From NCBI GenBank assembly GCA_019112965.1, contig DXIH01000031.1, positions 1-62,545 on the forward strand: DNA of 62,545 nt. Direction: 5' to 3'. Position numbers and translations under genes: made by a program. The notes below the pieces were generated by a model that saw only the letters and a list, made by a program, of their open reading frames with translations, was not told the DNA's origin and did not search any database. Source of the DNA: Candidatus Sphingomonas excrementigallinarum (GTDB lineage Bacteria; Pseudomonadota; Alphaproteobacteria; Sphingomonadales; Sphingomonadaceae). Each line of letters starts with the position of its first letter. The stretch's first letter is position 1. This document shows, in pieces, positions 46,302 through 55,824 of the stretch.

Positions 46302-49130
46302 TCAGAAGAACAGCTTGCGGATCGACAGGCGAACGGTGCGGCCCAGCGGATCAAGATAGCCGGGCTGATAGCCGATCGGCACGGTGCCATTGGCATCGGT
46401 CACGCGCTGGCGCTGGTTGAACAGATTGTCGAGGGACAGGCTGACCCGCGTGCCGCGCAACCAGGGATGCGCCTTCAACAGGTCCAGCCGCTGGCCCAGA
46501 TCGGCGAACAGGCGCAGGTCGACCGTCGCCAGGCTGCCGAAGTTCAGCGCCTGCGGATTGGCCGGGGTGCCGCCATTGACCCGCGTCGCGCTCTGCCAGT
46601 TGCCCGACAGGCGAACGCCGATGCCGTTGTTGGAATAGCCCGACTGCACCTGCACCTGATGGCGCGAGGTGCCGCCGCTCGACCCGATCGCATCGCCGCG
46701 CAACAGGTCGAGCACCGGGCCGCCATTCGCGATATTCACGCGGTCGGCAAAGGTCCACGTATGATAGACCGCGAACTGGATGCGCCCGCCGCCGCCGCCA
46801 CGACCGCCACCGAAGCCGCCGCCGCGAAAACCGCCGCCGCCCGGGCCACGACCGGGACCACCCGCACCCGCACCTGGGCCGCCCGCACCGGGGCCAACGG
46901 GACCGCCCTGCCCCTCGCGACGCGGACCTTCCCCGTCACCGCCACGACGCCCGGGGAAATTCATCCCGGCAAAGGGATTGGGGCCGGTCCCGGCGCGGAA
47001 CGCCTCCAGCTCCTTCTGGATCTTCGACTTGATCGGCTTGGAGAAGTTGAAGCCCCAGCGCAGCTGCGACCGCTCGGTGCCCGCGAAGTTGATCGGGCGC
47101 GAATCCACGCTCAGCAGGTTGCCCGCCTGGTCGCGGGTGAAACGCCCCGGAAAGGCCGCCTCGATCGCGGCGGTCGGCGTCGGGAAGGACGCGATCGCAT
47201 CGTCGGTGTTGATCCGGTAATAGTTGGCGGTCAGGTTGATGTCGTGGTCGCGCCAGGGCTTCAGCGTCAGCCCCAGCTTCATGACATGGCGATTGTCCGC
47301 GAGCAGGTTCGGATTGCCGCCCGTGATCGCGGTGATCGTCGCGGTGGTGCCGCGCACATAGTCGAACAGGCGGACATTGGGCGTAGTGATCGACGGATTG
47401 CCCAGCTGCTGCGCGGTTGGCGCATCCTCCTGATCGGTCCAAGACGCGATGACGCGTACGCCCTCCAGCGGCGACCAGTTCGCACCGTAACCTACCGTGG
47501 TCAGCGTGCCGAAGTCCGACAGGTGATCCGCGCCGACATTGACGTTCAGCGACAGGTCGCCGATCGCGCCCAGCACCTGGCGGTCGCGATTGGCGATGGG
47601 CAGGTCCAGATTGGCCTGGCCGTTGACGATGTCGCGCGACACGTCGCCCTGCTGGAAGATACCGAAGCGGGTCGAGCTGCTGGAAAAGTCGCTGGTCTGG
47701 CCGCCGACCTTGATGCTGGCCTGCACATCGCCTGCGGGCAGCGCGAAGACGCGGCCGTTGAGCAGCGCATCGACCTGTCCCGCGGAGGAGGTCGAGCGGG
47801 CGAAATTGCGCGCCGCCAGCCCCAGCCCGTCGAGCGGCCCGTAAGGGTTGGCCGTCGGATCGCCCGCGTTGAGCCGCGCCTGCAACCCGGCAATATCGAG
47901 CCCGGTATCGGTCGCCACCCGGCTCTCGGCCCGGTCATAGGCGCCCGTCACCGACCAGCGCCAGCGGCCGATATCGCCGTTGAACACGGTGCCGAAATGC
48001 GCGGTCAGCCCGGTATTGTTCTGGACCAGCGGGCCATAGGCATCGGTCAGACGGCTGACCGTCGCGGCCGCCCCGAACGGCGAATAGGGATTGCCCGCGG
48101 GCAGCGCCAGATTCGCCGAGGGCAGGCCGTTCCAGCTGTTGCTCTGCGTCGTCTGCACCTCGGCATTGAACGAGGCGGACACCTTGTCGAAGATGTTGCG
48201 CGAATAGACGACATTGGCGTCCCATTGCCGCTGCGCCGATTGCAGCGTGCGATAGGGGGTGACGTCGGTGCTCGTCGCCGGGCTCCCCGCGAGCTGCGCC
48301 AGCGACGGCGCGGCAGTCAGGCCACCGGGAATGCCGACCACGCTGGGGCTGGTCCCGGTCAACGCGGCTAGGCCCGGATCGGCGGTGACGATATTGCCGT
48401 CCAGCGAGGCGTTGGAACGGGGCGCGATGATGCCGCGCTCGGCCTCGGTCAGGCGCGAGGTATTGGAAAAATCGGTGTGGATGCTCAGCCGCTTGTCGCG
48501 GCGGATCTGCAACCAGTCGAGCTTGCCCTGCTCCATCGCCGAGCCGCCCTGCGTCGGCACCTTGCCGATCGCCTCGGCCGCCAGCGAGCGGAAGCGCGGG
48601 CGCAGGACGAAGTTCACGACCTTCTGGTCGGCGCGATAGCCGTATTTCAGCGCGACTTCCTCGGGGAAGATGTCGACGCGCAGGATCGCCTCGGTCGGCA
48701 GGTCGCGGATTTCCTGGAAGCCCGCGATGCGGCGGCCGTTGAGCAGGATCACCGGCGATCCGCCGCGCCCGCTGGTCGTCTGCGGCGCAAGTTCGGTGAG
48801 CAGGTCGGAGACGCTCGACACGCCATAGGAGCGGATATCGGCGGGGCTGAGCTGCTGGTCGGGCGGGATGTCGCCGATGACCTTGCCGGGTTCGCGGCGC
48901 GCGGTGACGACGACGTCGGCTTCCGCCTCCTCGCCTTCCTCCTCGGCCTCGGGCTGTGCCTGGGTCCGGGTCGGAGCGGTCGTCTGCCCTTGCGGTGCCT
49001 TGGGCGTGGCGGCGGCGGGCGCGGCAGCTGTCGAGGGGGCCGGGGCCTGCGGGGCAGGTTCGGTCGAGACCTGCGCCTGTGCGATCGCCGGCATCGCGCT
49101 CGCCAGCATCAAACCCGCCCAAAGCCGCAT
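46302..49130 (-). CDS. TonB-dependent receptor with glycine-rich insertion
   Basis: A 942-residue outer-membrane receptor. After the signal peptide (ending AIAQAQ) comes an Ala/Pro/Glu-rich stretch to ~75, then the plug (DVVVTARREPGKVIG, SPVILLNGRRIAGF). The barrel ends VRLSIRKLFF. About residues 720-785 (46780-46960) form a very glycine-rich segment (GGPGRGPGGGGFRGGGFGGG) between barrel strands, presumably a surface loop. Similar receptors with such loops occur in sphingomonads and Caulobacter; the cargo is unknown. AAAAGGG precedes the ATG. No partner gene or operator is visible. Confidence 0.9.
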   Translation of the reverse strand: MRLWAGLMLASAMPAIAQAQVSTEPAPQAPAPSTAAAPAAATPKAPQGQTTAPTRTQAQPEAEEEGEEAEADVVVTARREPGKVIGDIPPDQQLSPADIRSYGVSSVSDLLTELAPQTTSGRGGSPVILLNGRRIAGFQEIRDLPTEAILRVDIFPEEVALKYGYRADQKVVNFVLRPRFRSLAAEAIGKVPTQGGSAMEQGKLDWLQIRRDKRLSIHTDFSNTSRLTEAERGIIAPRSNASLDGNIVTADPGLAALTGTSPSVVGIPGGLTAAPSLAQLAGSPATSTDVTPYRTLQSAQRQWDANVVYSRNIFDKVSASFNAEVQTTQSNSWNGLPSANLALPAGNPYSPFGAAATVSRLTDAYGPLVQNNTGLTAHFGTVFNGDIGRWRWSVTGAYDRAESRVATDTGLDIAGLQARLNAGDPTANPYGPLDGLGLAARNFARSTSSAGQVDALLNGRVFALPAGDVQASIKVGGQTSDFSSSSTRFGIFQQGDVSRDIVNGQANLDLPIANRDRQVLGAIGDLSLNVNVGADHLSDFGTLTTVGYGANWSPLEGVRVIASWTDQEDAPTAQQLGNPSITTPNVRLFDYVRGTTATITAITGGNPNLLADNRHVMKLGLTLKPWRDHDINLTANYYRINTDDAIASFPTPTAAIEAAFPGRFTRDQAGNLLSVDSRPINFAGTERSQLRWGFNFSKPIKSKIQKELEAFRAGTGPNPFAGMNFPGRRGGDGEGPRREGQGGPVGPGAGGPGAGAGGPGRGPGGGGFRGGGFGGGRGGGGGRIQFAVYHTWTFADRVNIANGGPVLDLLRGDAIGSSGGTSRHQVQVQSGYSNNGIGVRLSGNWQSATRVNGGTPANPQALNFGSLATVDLRLFADLGQRLDLLKAHPWLRGTRVSLSLDNLFNQRQRVTDANGTVPIGYQPGYLDPLGRTVRLSIRKLFF

Positions 49131-49239
49131 GTCCGTCCCTTTTCGCTTGTCCGAGGTTTCGGGCGTTAGGACGCAAATGTCGCACAAATGTGCCGCCCGT
49201 GCCGACAAATGTCGCGGGTAGTGCGGGGGCGGCATCTAT

Positions 49240-49371
49240 ATTCCTCCCCGGCACGGGGAGGTGGCAGGCCGTAGGCCTGACGGAGGGGGGCTTCCGCGCA
49301 GGGCATCCTTTGCGGATAGCCCCCTCCACCACCGCTTTGCGGCGGTCCCCCTCCCCGTGCCGGGGAGGAAA
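49240..49371. repeat. Class B intergenic repeat, copy 2
   Basis: Ends are a 15-bp inverted repeat: TTCCTCCCCGGCACGGGGAG at the left, and CTCCCCGTGCCGGGGAGGAA at the right. Inside are GGCAGGCCGTAGGCCTGACG and CCCCCTCCACCACCGC. It shares its left half with 7401-7530. It lies between the TonB receptor and the ferredoxin reductase gene and ends just before the latter's stop. Confidence 0.8.
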
Positions 49372-49374
49372 GGA

Positions 49375-50187
49375 TCAGCCTGCGAACGCCTTTTCGATCA
49401 CATAGGCGCCCGGCTGCGCGTTCGAGCCTTCGGGGAAGCCCATGTCCTCGAACTTCGCGCCCAGCGACTTGATCATCTCCATGCTGCCGCACATCATGAT
49501 CCGGTCGGTTTCCGGGTTGAAACCATGCTGGCTGGGGAGCCCGGCGAACAGACGGCCATCCTCGATCAGTGCGTCGATGCGGCCCGTGGTGTGGAACGGC
49601 TCGCGCGTGACGGTGGGCACATAGTGGAACTTCTCCTGCGCCACGTCGCCGACCAGCGGATCATCGGCCAGCTTGCCCGCCAGCTCGTCATGGAAGGCCA
49701 GGTCGCTGACCCGGCGAACCGAGTGGACGATCACCACCTCGTCGAACATGTCATAGATGTCCGGATCGCGCGCGACCGACAGGAAGGGGGCGAGGCCGGT
49801 GCCCGTCGACAGCATGAACAGCCGCTTGCCGGGCAGCAGCGCGTCGGCGACCAGCGTGCCGGTGGGCTTGCGGCCCAGATAGATGTTGTCGCCCGGCTGC
49901 ACCTTTTGCAGCTTGCTGGTCAGCGGGCCGTCCTCGACCTTGATCGACAGGAAATCGAGCTTCTCGTCATAGGACGGGCTGGCGACCGAATAGGCGCGCA
50001 GCAGCGGCTTGCCGTTGTCGCCCTGAAGCCCGATCATCACGAACTCGCCCGAGCGGAAGCGGAAGCTGTCGGGCCGCGACACCGAGAAGGAGAAGAGATG
50101 CTCGTTCCAGTGATGGACGCTCTGAACCGTCTCGACGCTCAGCGCCGTGGTCGGGGTCAGTTCGGGCAGGGCAGTATCGGTCGACAA
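49375..50187 (-). CDS. fpr: Ferredoxin--NADP(+) reductase
   Basis: A 270-residue FAD enzyme of the bacterial Fpr type, passing electrons between NADPH and ferredoxin or flavodoxin. The FAD-binding RAYSVASPSYDE (near 65), the phosphate-binding GPLTSKLQKVQPGD, the NADP-binding LSTGTGLAPFLSV, and the C-terminal AYVIEKAFAG fit the family. The start is TTG with AAAGGAG nine bases upstream. Iron-uptake genes are next to it, and Fpr helps in siderophore iron reduction and oxidative stress in other bacteria. Confidence 0.95.
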   Translation of the reverse strand: MSTDTALPELTPTTALSVETVQSVHHWNEHLFSFSVSRPDSFRFRSGEFVMIGLQGDNGKPLLRAYSVASPSYDEKLDFLSIKVEDGPLTSKLQKVQPGDNIYLGRKPTGTLVADALLPGKRLFMLSTGTGLAPFLSVARDPDIYDMFDEVVIVHSVRRVSDLAFHDELAGKLADDPLVGDVAQEKFHYVPTVTREPFHTTGRIDALIEDGRLFAGLPSQHGFNPETDRIMMCGSMEMIKSLGAKFEDMGFPEGSNAQPGAYVIEKAFAG

Positions 50188-50273
50188 ACCTCAAAACTCC
50201 TTTGCGCCCGCCCCAAGCCGATCGGGCGGCGGGGCGGGCGGATACGTCATGTGCGAGTGAATCGGATGCGCCC

Positions 50274-52541
50274 TTACCAAGAATAGCGCAGGCTGCCTAC
50301 AAAGGTCCGCGATGCCCCGTAATAGCAGCCATTGTTGAAGAAACAGCTGGTGATGTGGCGCTTGTCGAACAGGTTGGCGACGTTGGCGGTCAGCCTCAGC
50401 CCCTCCATCGCCGGGCTGACCCGGCCAAGGTCATAGCCCAGCATCAGGTCGGCCAGCCAGTAATCGGGCGACTGGAAACGGCGGACCACGGTGCGCCCTG
50501 CGGCGACGGTGGTCGCGGTGCCATCCGATTCGCCGACATAGCGCACGCCCGCGCCCAGGCTCAGGCCGCCCAGCGCGCTGCCGACACCCGCCTTGCCCAG
50601 ATCATAGGACAGGAAGCTCGACGCGCTCCATTGCGGCACGCCCAGGGGCCGCGTGCCGGTGACGCCGCTCATCTGGTCGCCGGTGCCGACCACGGGCGTC
50701 CCCTGCCGGACATAGGGGTCGTTATAGGTGGCGGCGACGACCACGTCGAAGCCGGGTGCCACCGTGCCGCGCCCGTCCAGTTCGATCCCGCGCACCGACA
50801 CCTCGCCGATCTGCACCTGCGAGTTGCTGGGGATATTGCCCGTGCCCGCGCGCGGATCGGCGACCGGCACGTTGCGGCGACGCAGGTCGAAGGCGGACAG
50901 GGTGAACAAGGCGGTCGTGCCGCGCGGCTGGTATTTCAGCCCCGCCTCGTACTGGCGGCCGGTGACGGGGATGAAGTTGCTGCCGTCCCAGGTGCTGCCC
51001 GCCTGCGGCTCGAAGCTCTCCGAATAGCTGACGAAGGGCGAGAGGCCGATCCTGGTCTCGTACAGTGCTCCCAGACGGGTGGTGAACGCCGTCTGGTTCA
51101 GCCGGGTGACGGCGTTGGTGTTCAGATTCTGCGTCGTCTGGTTGTACGTGTCCCAGCGCCCGCTGGCGATCAGTTGCAGCCCGCCGATCGCGATCTGGTC
51201 CTGGAGATAGACGCCGACCTGATCGCGCTTGGTGTAATTGTGCGTCTGGGTGATCGGGAAACTCGGCAGCGGCACGCCGTAAACCGGCGCGAACAGGCTG
51301 AGATTGGGGATGTTGAACACCGGGTTCGCATTTTGCCCGGTGAAGAACGCCTGGTAATTCTCGCCGCGATTATGCTGCCAGTCGACGCCGCCCAGCAGGG
51401 TGTGATGGACCGGGCCGGTGTCGAGCTTGCCGACCAGATGATTGTCGACGGTGAAGGTCTGGAACGCCTCGTCCGATCCGCCGCCGCCGCGCTGGAGCGT
51501 CGAGAAGTCGCTATTGGCGTTGGCACCTGTCCCGCGCGTCACATAGCCCGAGCCGTAAATCTGCCGATAATGCAGCCCGATCGCGAGGTAGCGGGCATTG
51601 GTGGTCCAGCTCAGCCGGTCGTTCAGGTCGTGGCGGAACAGGATCGTCGCCGATTTCTGCGTCCGGTCGAATGCTTCATAGGCAGGCTCGGACGTGTTGA
51701 AGTCGACCGGCAGCACCCCGAACGGATTGGGCAGCGCCGAGCCATAGACGGGCACGCCGCTATACGACCCCGACTCGGGATCGCGCTGGTAATTGAGGAT
51801 CAACGTCAGGCTGGTCGCCTTGTCGGGGGCGAAGGTCAGCATGGGGCGTGCATAATAGCGGCGATTGGCGGTGGATCGGATGAAGCCGTCCGACTCCTCC
51901 GCGCCCGCGATCATGCGGAACAGCCAGCGGTCGTTCGCGTCGAGCGGCTGGTTCACGTCGATGTTGGAGCGCAGCAGCGCATAATTGCCCGCCGCCAGCT
52001 CGATCCGCCCGCCGGGCCCCGCATAGGGCAGCTTGCTGGTCAGGTTGATGAGCCCGCCCGGCGTGCCCGAGCCATAGGTGACACCCGCCGGGCCCTTCAC
52101 CACATCGACCGATTCGACCAGATGGAAATCGACCTGCGGGCTGGCATAGACGCCGCCCAGCAGGCGCATCCCGTCCATGAATACGCCCGGTGCGAAGCCG
52201 CGCAGGAACAGCTGGTCATAGCGCGTGGCGACATTGCCGCGCTGGTTGGGCGCGACGCCTGCGACATAGCCCAACGCCTGATTGATCGACAGCGCGTTGC
52301 GCCGGGTCAGTTCCTCCTGGTCGATGACGGTGATGCTCTGCGGCGTCGCGATCAGCGGCACATCGGTCTTGGTGCCCGAGGACGCGCTCTTCTTCTCGCG
52401 CTGCCCCTCGACCACGATATCCTCGTTGCGCAGGCGCTGCTGGTCCTCATCGGACAGGGTCATCGCATGGGCAGGAAGCGCGCCGCCCAACAGTCCCCCG
52501 GTGGCGCACGCTGCCAGCAGCGCTCCGCGAAGTGCGCGCAT
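50274..52541 (-). CDS. TonB-dependent siderophore receptor
   Basis: A 755-residue receptor of the siderophore class (FhuA/FpvA type). Signal peptide ends ALPAHA. The plug contains TPQSITVIDQEELTRRNALS, QLFLRGFAPGVFMDG and VESVDVVKGPAGVTYGSGTP, all typical of ferri-siderophore receptors; the barrel ends FVGSLRYSW. GGGAG precedes the ATG, and a Fur-like palindrome lies about 20 bases upstream. Divergent from a DUF3649/PepSY/DUF3325 operon that accompanies such receptors. It probably takes a hydroxamate or mixed siderophore; the exact ligand is not predictable. Confidence 0.95.
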   Translation of the reverse strand: MRALRGALLAACATGGLLGGALPAHAMTLSDEDQQRLRNEDIVVEGQREKKSASSGTKTDVPLIATPQSITVIDQEELTRRNALSINQALGYVAGVAPNQRGNVATRYDQLFLRGFAPGVFMDGMRLLGGVYASPQVDFHLVESVDVVKGPAGVTYGSGTPGGLINLTSKLPYAGPGGRIELAAGNYALLRSNIDVNQPLDANDRWLFRMIAGAEESDGFIRSTANRRYYARPMLTFAPDKATSLTLILNYQRDPESGSYSGVPVYGSALPNPFGVLPVDFNTSEPAYEAFDRTQKSATILFRHDLNDRLSWTTNARYLAIGLHYRQIYGSGYVTRGTGANANSDFSTLQRGGGGSDEAFQTFTVDNHLVGKLDTGPVHHTLLGGVDWQHNRGENYQAFFTGQNANPVFNIPNLSLFAPVYGVPLPSFPITQTHNYTKRDQVGVYLQDQIAIGGLQLIASGRWDTYNQTTQNLNTNAVTRLNQTAFTTRLGALYETRIGLSPFVSYSESFEPQAGSTWDGSNFIPVTGRQYEAGLKYQPRGTTALFTLSAFDLRRRNVPVADPRAGTGNIPSNSQVQIGEVSVRGIELDGRGTVAPGFDVVVAATYNDPYVRQGTPVVGTGDQMSGVTGTRPLGVPQWSASSFLSYDLGKAGVGSALGGLSLGAGVRYVGESDGTATTVAAGRTVVRRFQSPDYWLADLMLGYDLGRVSPAMEGLRLTANVANLFDKRHITSCFFNNGCYYGASRTFVGSLRYSW

Positions 52542-52558
52542 AAATTTACTCCCTGCTA

Positions 52559-52575
52559 TTGATAGTGACTCTCAA
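52559..52575. promoter_or_regulatory. Candidate Fur box
   Basis: TTGATAGTGACTCTCAA is a 17-base palindrome around a central base with one mismatched pair, fitting the Fur pattern TGA..(A/G)T..(T/C)TCA. It lies between the siderophore receptor and the divergent DUF3649 operon and could control both. Confidence 0.72.
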
Positions 52576-52620
52576 ATGCTGCTAAAGCGATGACATCGAG
52601 ATGACAAGGGGAAAGCGCGG

Positions 52621-52947
52621 GTGGCATCGGGCCAGGCCATTGACGAAGAAGGCGGAGCGCGCTGGCGACGGGGCGCCGCCATGGCGTGGCGCTGGATCAC
52701 CGCGATTCTCGGATGCTATGGCTTTGCGGTCACGGCCGCGATGCTGACCGCGCGCCTGCTGCCCGCCCGCGATGCGATGGCGCGGGTCGAGGCGACCGGA
52801 TGGCCGATGGTCCTGTCCTTCCTGCTTTACGCCGTGGTCGGCCTCTGGTCGCTGCACGAGGTTCGGTTGGGCCGGGTCAGCGCCGTCATCTGGGGCGGGG
52901 CGATCGCGATGGCGGTGCTGCTCAAGTTGCTGGGCGTCCGCGCATGA
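52621..52947 (+). CDS. DUF3649 family membrane protein of iron uptake
   Basis: A 108-residue protein with two or three helices (WITAILGCYGFAVTAAMLTA, MVLSFLLYAVVGLWSLH, VIWGGAIAMAVLLKLLG). It fits the DUF3649 family, which stands before PepSY and DUF3325 genes in siderophore operons. The GTG start has AAGGGGA upstream; an ATG at 52681 would remove 20 residues. Its stop overlaps the PepSY gene (ATGA). Its biochemical role is unknown. Confidence 0.8.
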   Translation: MASGQAIDEEGGARWRRGAAMAWRWITAILGCYGFAVTAAMLTARLLPARDAMARVEATGWPMVLSFLLYAVVGLWSLHEVRLGRVSAVIWGGAIAMAVLLKLLGVRA

Positions 52948-54503
52948 GCGGTAAGGGCGTCCAGCCGGGCTGGCGGCAGAGCATGGCCTGGGCGCATGGC
53001 TGGCTGGGCCTGATCGCAGGCTGGATCCTGTTCACCATGTTCCTGACCGGCACCTCGGCCTATTTCCGGCCCGAGATCACCCGCTGGATGCAGCCCGAAA
53101 TCCGCACCCAGGCGGCCCCTCCGGCGCAGGCGGCGGATTCGGCGGTGCGGTATCTGTCGCGGGTCGGGCCGGACGACCTGCAATGGTATATCTATCTGCC
53201 CGACGCGCGCACGGTCGCCACCCGCATCTTCCGTATCCCCGCCAAGCCCGATCCCAAGACACGCGGCAACGAGCTGGACCTCGATCCCGTCAGCGGCGCG
53301 CCTCTCGCGGCGCGCGACACCAGGGGCGGCGAGCATTTCTATCGTTTCCATTTCCAGCTTCAGCTGCCGCACCCCTGGGGTCGCTGGCTGGCGGGGCTGT
53401 GCGCGATGGCGATGCTGGGCGCGATCATTTCGGGCGTCATCACCCATAAGCGCATCTTCGCCGACTTCTTCACGTTGCGCTGGAACAAGGGACAGCGCAG
53501 CTGGCTCGACGCGCATAACGTCTCGGCGGTGCTCGGCCTGCCCTATCATGCGATGATTACCTATACCGGGCTCATCACGCTGGTCACGATGTACATGCCC
53601 TGGCCGGTGATGATGAACTACGCCAAGCCCGCGCAGTTCATGCAGACCGCCTATGGCACCCCCGCCGACGTACCCGCCAGCGGCGTGCGGCGTCCGCTGG
53701 TCGCGATCGCGCCGCTGGTCCGCGACGCCGAACGGCGGCTGGGCGGTCCCGCAACGCGTGTCATCATCCAGAATCCGGGCGATGCGGCGGCCCGTATCAC
53801 CATCGCCCAGGCCAAGCGCGGCGCGATCAACTCGCGCACGCCCACCGCCACCTATGACGGCGCGACCGGCCGCCTGGTCAGCCGCAGCGGCGATGCCGCC
53901 GCCGCGATCGACACGGCGGGCGTCATGCTGGGCCTGCACATCGCCGGTTTTGCGGGACCCGCCTTGCGCTGGGCCTATTTCGTCATGGGGCTGACCGGCG
54001 CGGCGATGGTCGGCACCGGCCTGCTGCTGTGGACCGCCAAGCGCCGCAAGCCGGGGGCTCCGCCCTTCTTCGGCCTGAAGCTGGCAGAGCGGCTGAACAT
54101 CGTCGTGATCGCCGCCTTCCCGGCGGGCATGGCCGCCTATCTCCTCGCCAACCGGCTGATCCCGGCCACGCTGGATGGTCGCGCCGATATGGAAGTGTCG
54201 GCGATGTTCTGGACCTGGGGCCTGCTGGCGTTGGCGCAGCTCGGCCTGCCCGCACGGCGCGCCTGGACCATGCTGTTCGGTATCGCCGCCGCCTTCTGGG
54301 CTGCGATTCCCATGGTCAACGCGCTGACCACCTCGCGCTGGCTGGTCCCCTCGCTGCTCGACGGCGACCAGCTGTTCGTCGCCTTCGACCTGTCCTGTCT
54401 GGCCATCGGCATCGGCTTTGCCATCGCCGCCCGGATCAGCGCCCGCCCCGCCCCCAAAACCCCCGGCCGGTCGCGCCGGTCCATGGAGCCTGCCCATGCT
54501 TGA
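52944..54503 (+). CDS. PepSY-associated transmembrane protein (siderophore iron reduction/uptake)
   Basis: A 519-residue inner-membrane protein of the PepSY-associated TM helix family. A first helix (GLIAGWILFTMFLTGTSAYF) precedes a periplasmic PepSY-like domain; HFQLQLPHPWGRWLAGL, WLDAHNVSAVLGLPYHAMIT and GLHIAGFAGPALRWAYFVMG hold conserved histidines that could bind haem. Relatives such as FoxB/PiuB-like proteins reduce or release iron from siderophores. It lies in the same operon as the DUF3649 and DUF3325 genes (overlaps of 4 and 8 bases), divergent from the siderophore receptor. Confidence 0.88.
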   Translation: MSGKGVQPGWRQSMAWAHGWLGLIAGWILFTMFLTGTSAYFRPEITRWMQPEIRTQAAPPAQAADSAVRYLSRVGPDDLQWYIYLPDARTVATRIFRIPAKPDPKTRGNELDLDPVSGAPLAARDTRGGEHFYRFHFQLQLPHPWGRWLAGLCAMAMLGAIISGVITHKRIFADFFTLRWNKGQRSWLDAHNVSAVLGLPYHAMITYTGLITLVTMYMPWPVMMNYAKPAQFMQTAYGTPADVPASGVRRPLVAIAPLVRDAERRLGGPATRVIIQNPGDAAARITIAQAKRGAINSRTPTATYDGATGRLVSRSGDAAAAIDTAGVMLGLHIAGFAGPALRWAYFVMGLTGAAMVGTGLLLWTAKRRKPGAPPFFGLKLAERLNIVVIAAFPAGMAAYLLANRLIPATLDGRADMEVSAMFWTWGLLALAQLGLPARRAWTMLFGIAAAFWAAIPMVNALTTSRWLVPSLLDGDQLFVAFDLSCLAIGIGFAIAARISARPAPKTPGRSRRSMEPAHA

Positions 54504-54870
54504 TACGATCGCCCTTTGCTTCATCGGCTTCTGGTTGCTGGCCGCCGGGTCCTATCGCCATGCCAGGGAGGCGGGGACGCTGCACGACGCACGGCTGCGC
54601 ATGGGCCTGAAGCTGCTCGGCGGCGCGGTGCTGCTGTTGGCTTTGTCGGGGTGCGGCACGGCGGTCACGGGTGAGCGGATCGTGCGCCTGTTCGGCGCCG
54701 CCTCGATCGCGGGCGTCGCGCTCAACCTGATCCTGTCGGTGCGCGCGCAGGCGGCCTTTGCGCCCCTGCGGGCGGTCAACCGGCTTGCGGGTCGAACACG
54801 GACCAGCCCGTCCGCTGCACCAGCCGTTCGAGCGCCAGCGTACCAAGCTGCGAATTCCCGCGCGCGTTGA
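54496..54870 (+). CDS. DUF3325 family protein
   Basis: A 124-residue protein with three helices ([55 protein letters not shown]), fitting DUF3325, the third partner of this iron operon. It overlaps the PepSY gene by 8 bases. The last ~30 residues (after RAVNRLAG) are Arg/Ala/Pro-rich, lie over the end of the glutaminase gene on the other strand, and may be an unselected extension from loss of an earlier stop. Confidence 0.75.
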   Translation: MLDTIALCFIGFWLLAAGSYRHAREAGTLHDARLRMGLKLLGGAVLLLALSGCGTAVTGERIVRLFGAASIAGVALNLILSVRAQAAFAPLRAVNRLAGRTRTSPSAAPAVRAPAYQAANSRAR

Positions 54871-55711
54871 GGCCGGGCGACCAGACGGCGATCGACGCGC
54901 GGCCGGGCACGATCGCCAGGATGCCGCCGCCCACCCCCGACTTGCCCGGCAGGCCGACACGGAAAGCGAACTCGCCCGATCCGTCATAATGGCCGCAGCT
55001 CATCATCAGCGCGTTGATCCGCCGCGCCCGCTGCGGTGATACGACCGAACGCCCCGTCCCCGGATGGAGGCCGCGCGCCATCAGGTAACGCCCCGCCAGC
55101 GCCAGCTGCCGACAGCTCATGGCGAGCGCGCAGAAGTGGAAATAGACGCCCAGCACCCGCTCGACGGGGTGATGGAGATTGCCGAAGGCGCGCATATAAT
55201 GCGCCAGCGCCTGGTTGCGGTGCCCGGTCTCCATCTCGGCCTGCGCGACGGCGGCATCGATGACGATGTCGTCCTCCCCGGCCAGCGCGCGGACGAAGCG
55301 CAGCATCTCGCCGATCGCCTCGCGCGGTTCGTGATTGCCCAACAGAACGTCGGCGACGACGATCGCGCCTGCATTGATGAAGGGGTTGCGCGGAATGCCC
55401 TGTTCCGTCTCCAGCTGGACGATCGAGTTGAACGCGGTCCCCGACGGCTCGCGCCCCACCCGACGCCACAGCTGGTCGCCGACCGCGCCCAGCGCCAGCG
55501 TCAGCGCGAAGACCTTGGAGATGCTCTGGATCGAGAAACTCTCCTCGGCATCGCCCGCCAAATGGCAACGGCCGTCCGCCTCGACGATGGCGATGCCGAA
55601 GCGGGACGGGTCGATGCCCGCCAGCGCGGGGATATAGTCGGCCGGTGTGCCCCGGTCGGGGGCCTCGGCCATCTCGGCGGCGATATCGGCGACGATCGCG
55701 GACAGGTCCAT
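54776..55711 (-). CDS. glsA: Glutaminase
   Basis: A 311-residue GlsA-type glutaminase, the usual length, converting glutamine to glutamate and ammonia. It has the beta-lactamase-like fold with S63 and K66 in SIQSISKVF, plus [13 protein letters not shown] and [18 protein letters not shown]. The start lacks a strong ribosome site; [10 protein letters not shown] is chosen because it matches the family N-terminus. Its end overlaps the DUF3325 gene in antisense by 95 bases. It is divergent from the POT transporter gene. Confidence 0.95.
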   Translation of the reverse strand: MDLSAIVADIAAEMAEAPDRGTPADYIPALAGIDPSRFGIAIVEADGRCHLAGDAEESFSIQSISKVFALTLALGAVGDQLWRRVGREPSGTAFNSIVQLETEQGIPRNPFINAGAIVVADVLLGNHEPREAIGEMLRFVRALAGEDDIVIDAAVAQAEMETGHRNQALAHYMRAFGNLHHPVERVLGVYFHFCALAMSCRQLALAGRYLMARGLHPGTGRSVVSPQRARRINALMMSCGHYDGSGEFAFRVGLPGKSGVGGGILAIVPGRASIAVWSPGLNARGNSQLGTLALERLVQRTGWSVFDPQAG

Positions 55712-55824
55712 GGCGCCGTCGTGCCGTGCGGCGGATGCTTTGTCGAGCGCCGCGAACCCGTCACAAACCGCCGCTAGGGAGCCGTCGCTTCCTCCCAAAG
55801 CACAGACGGATCGACATCAGCATC

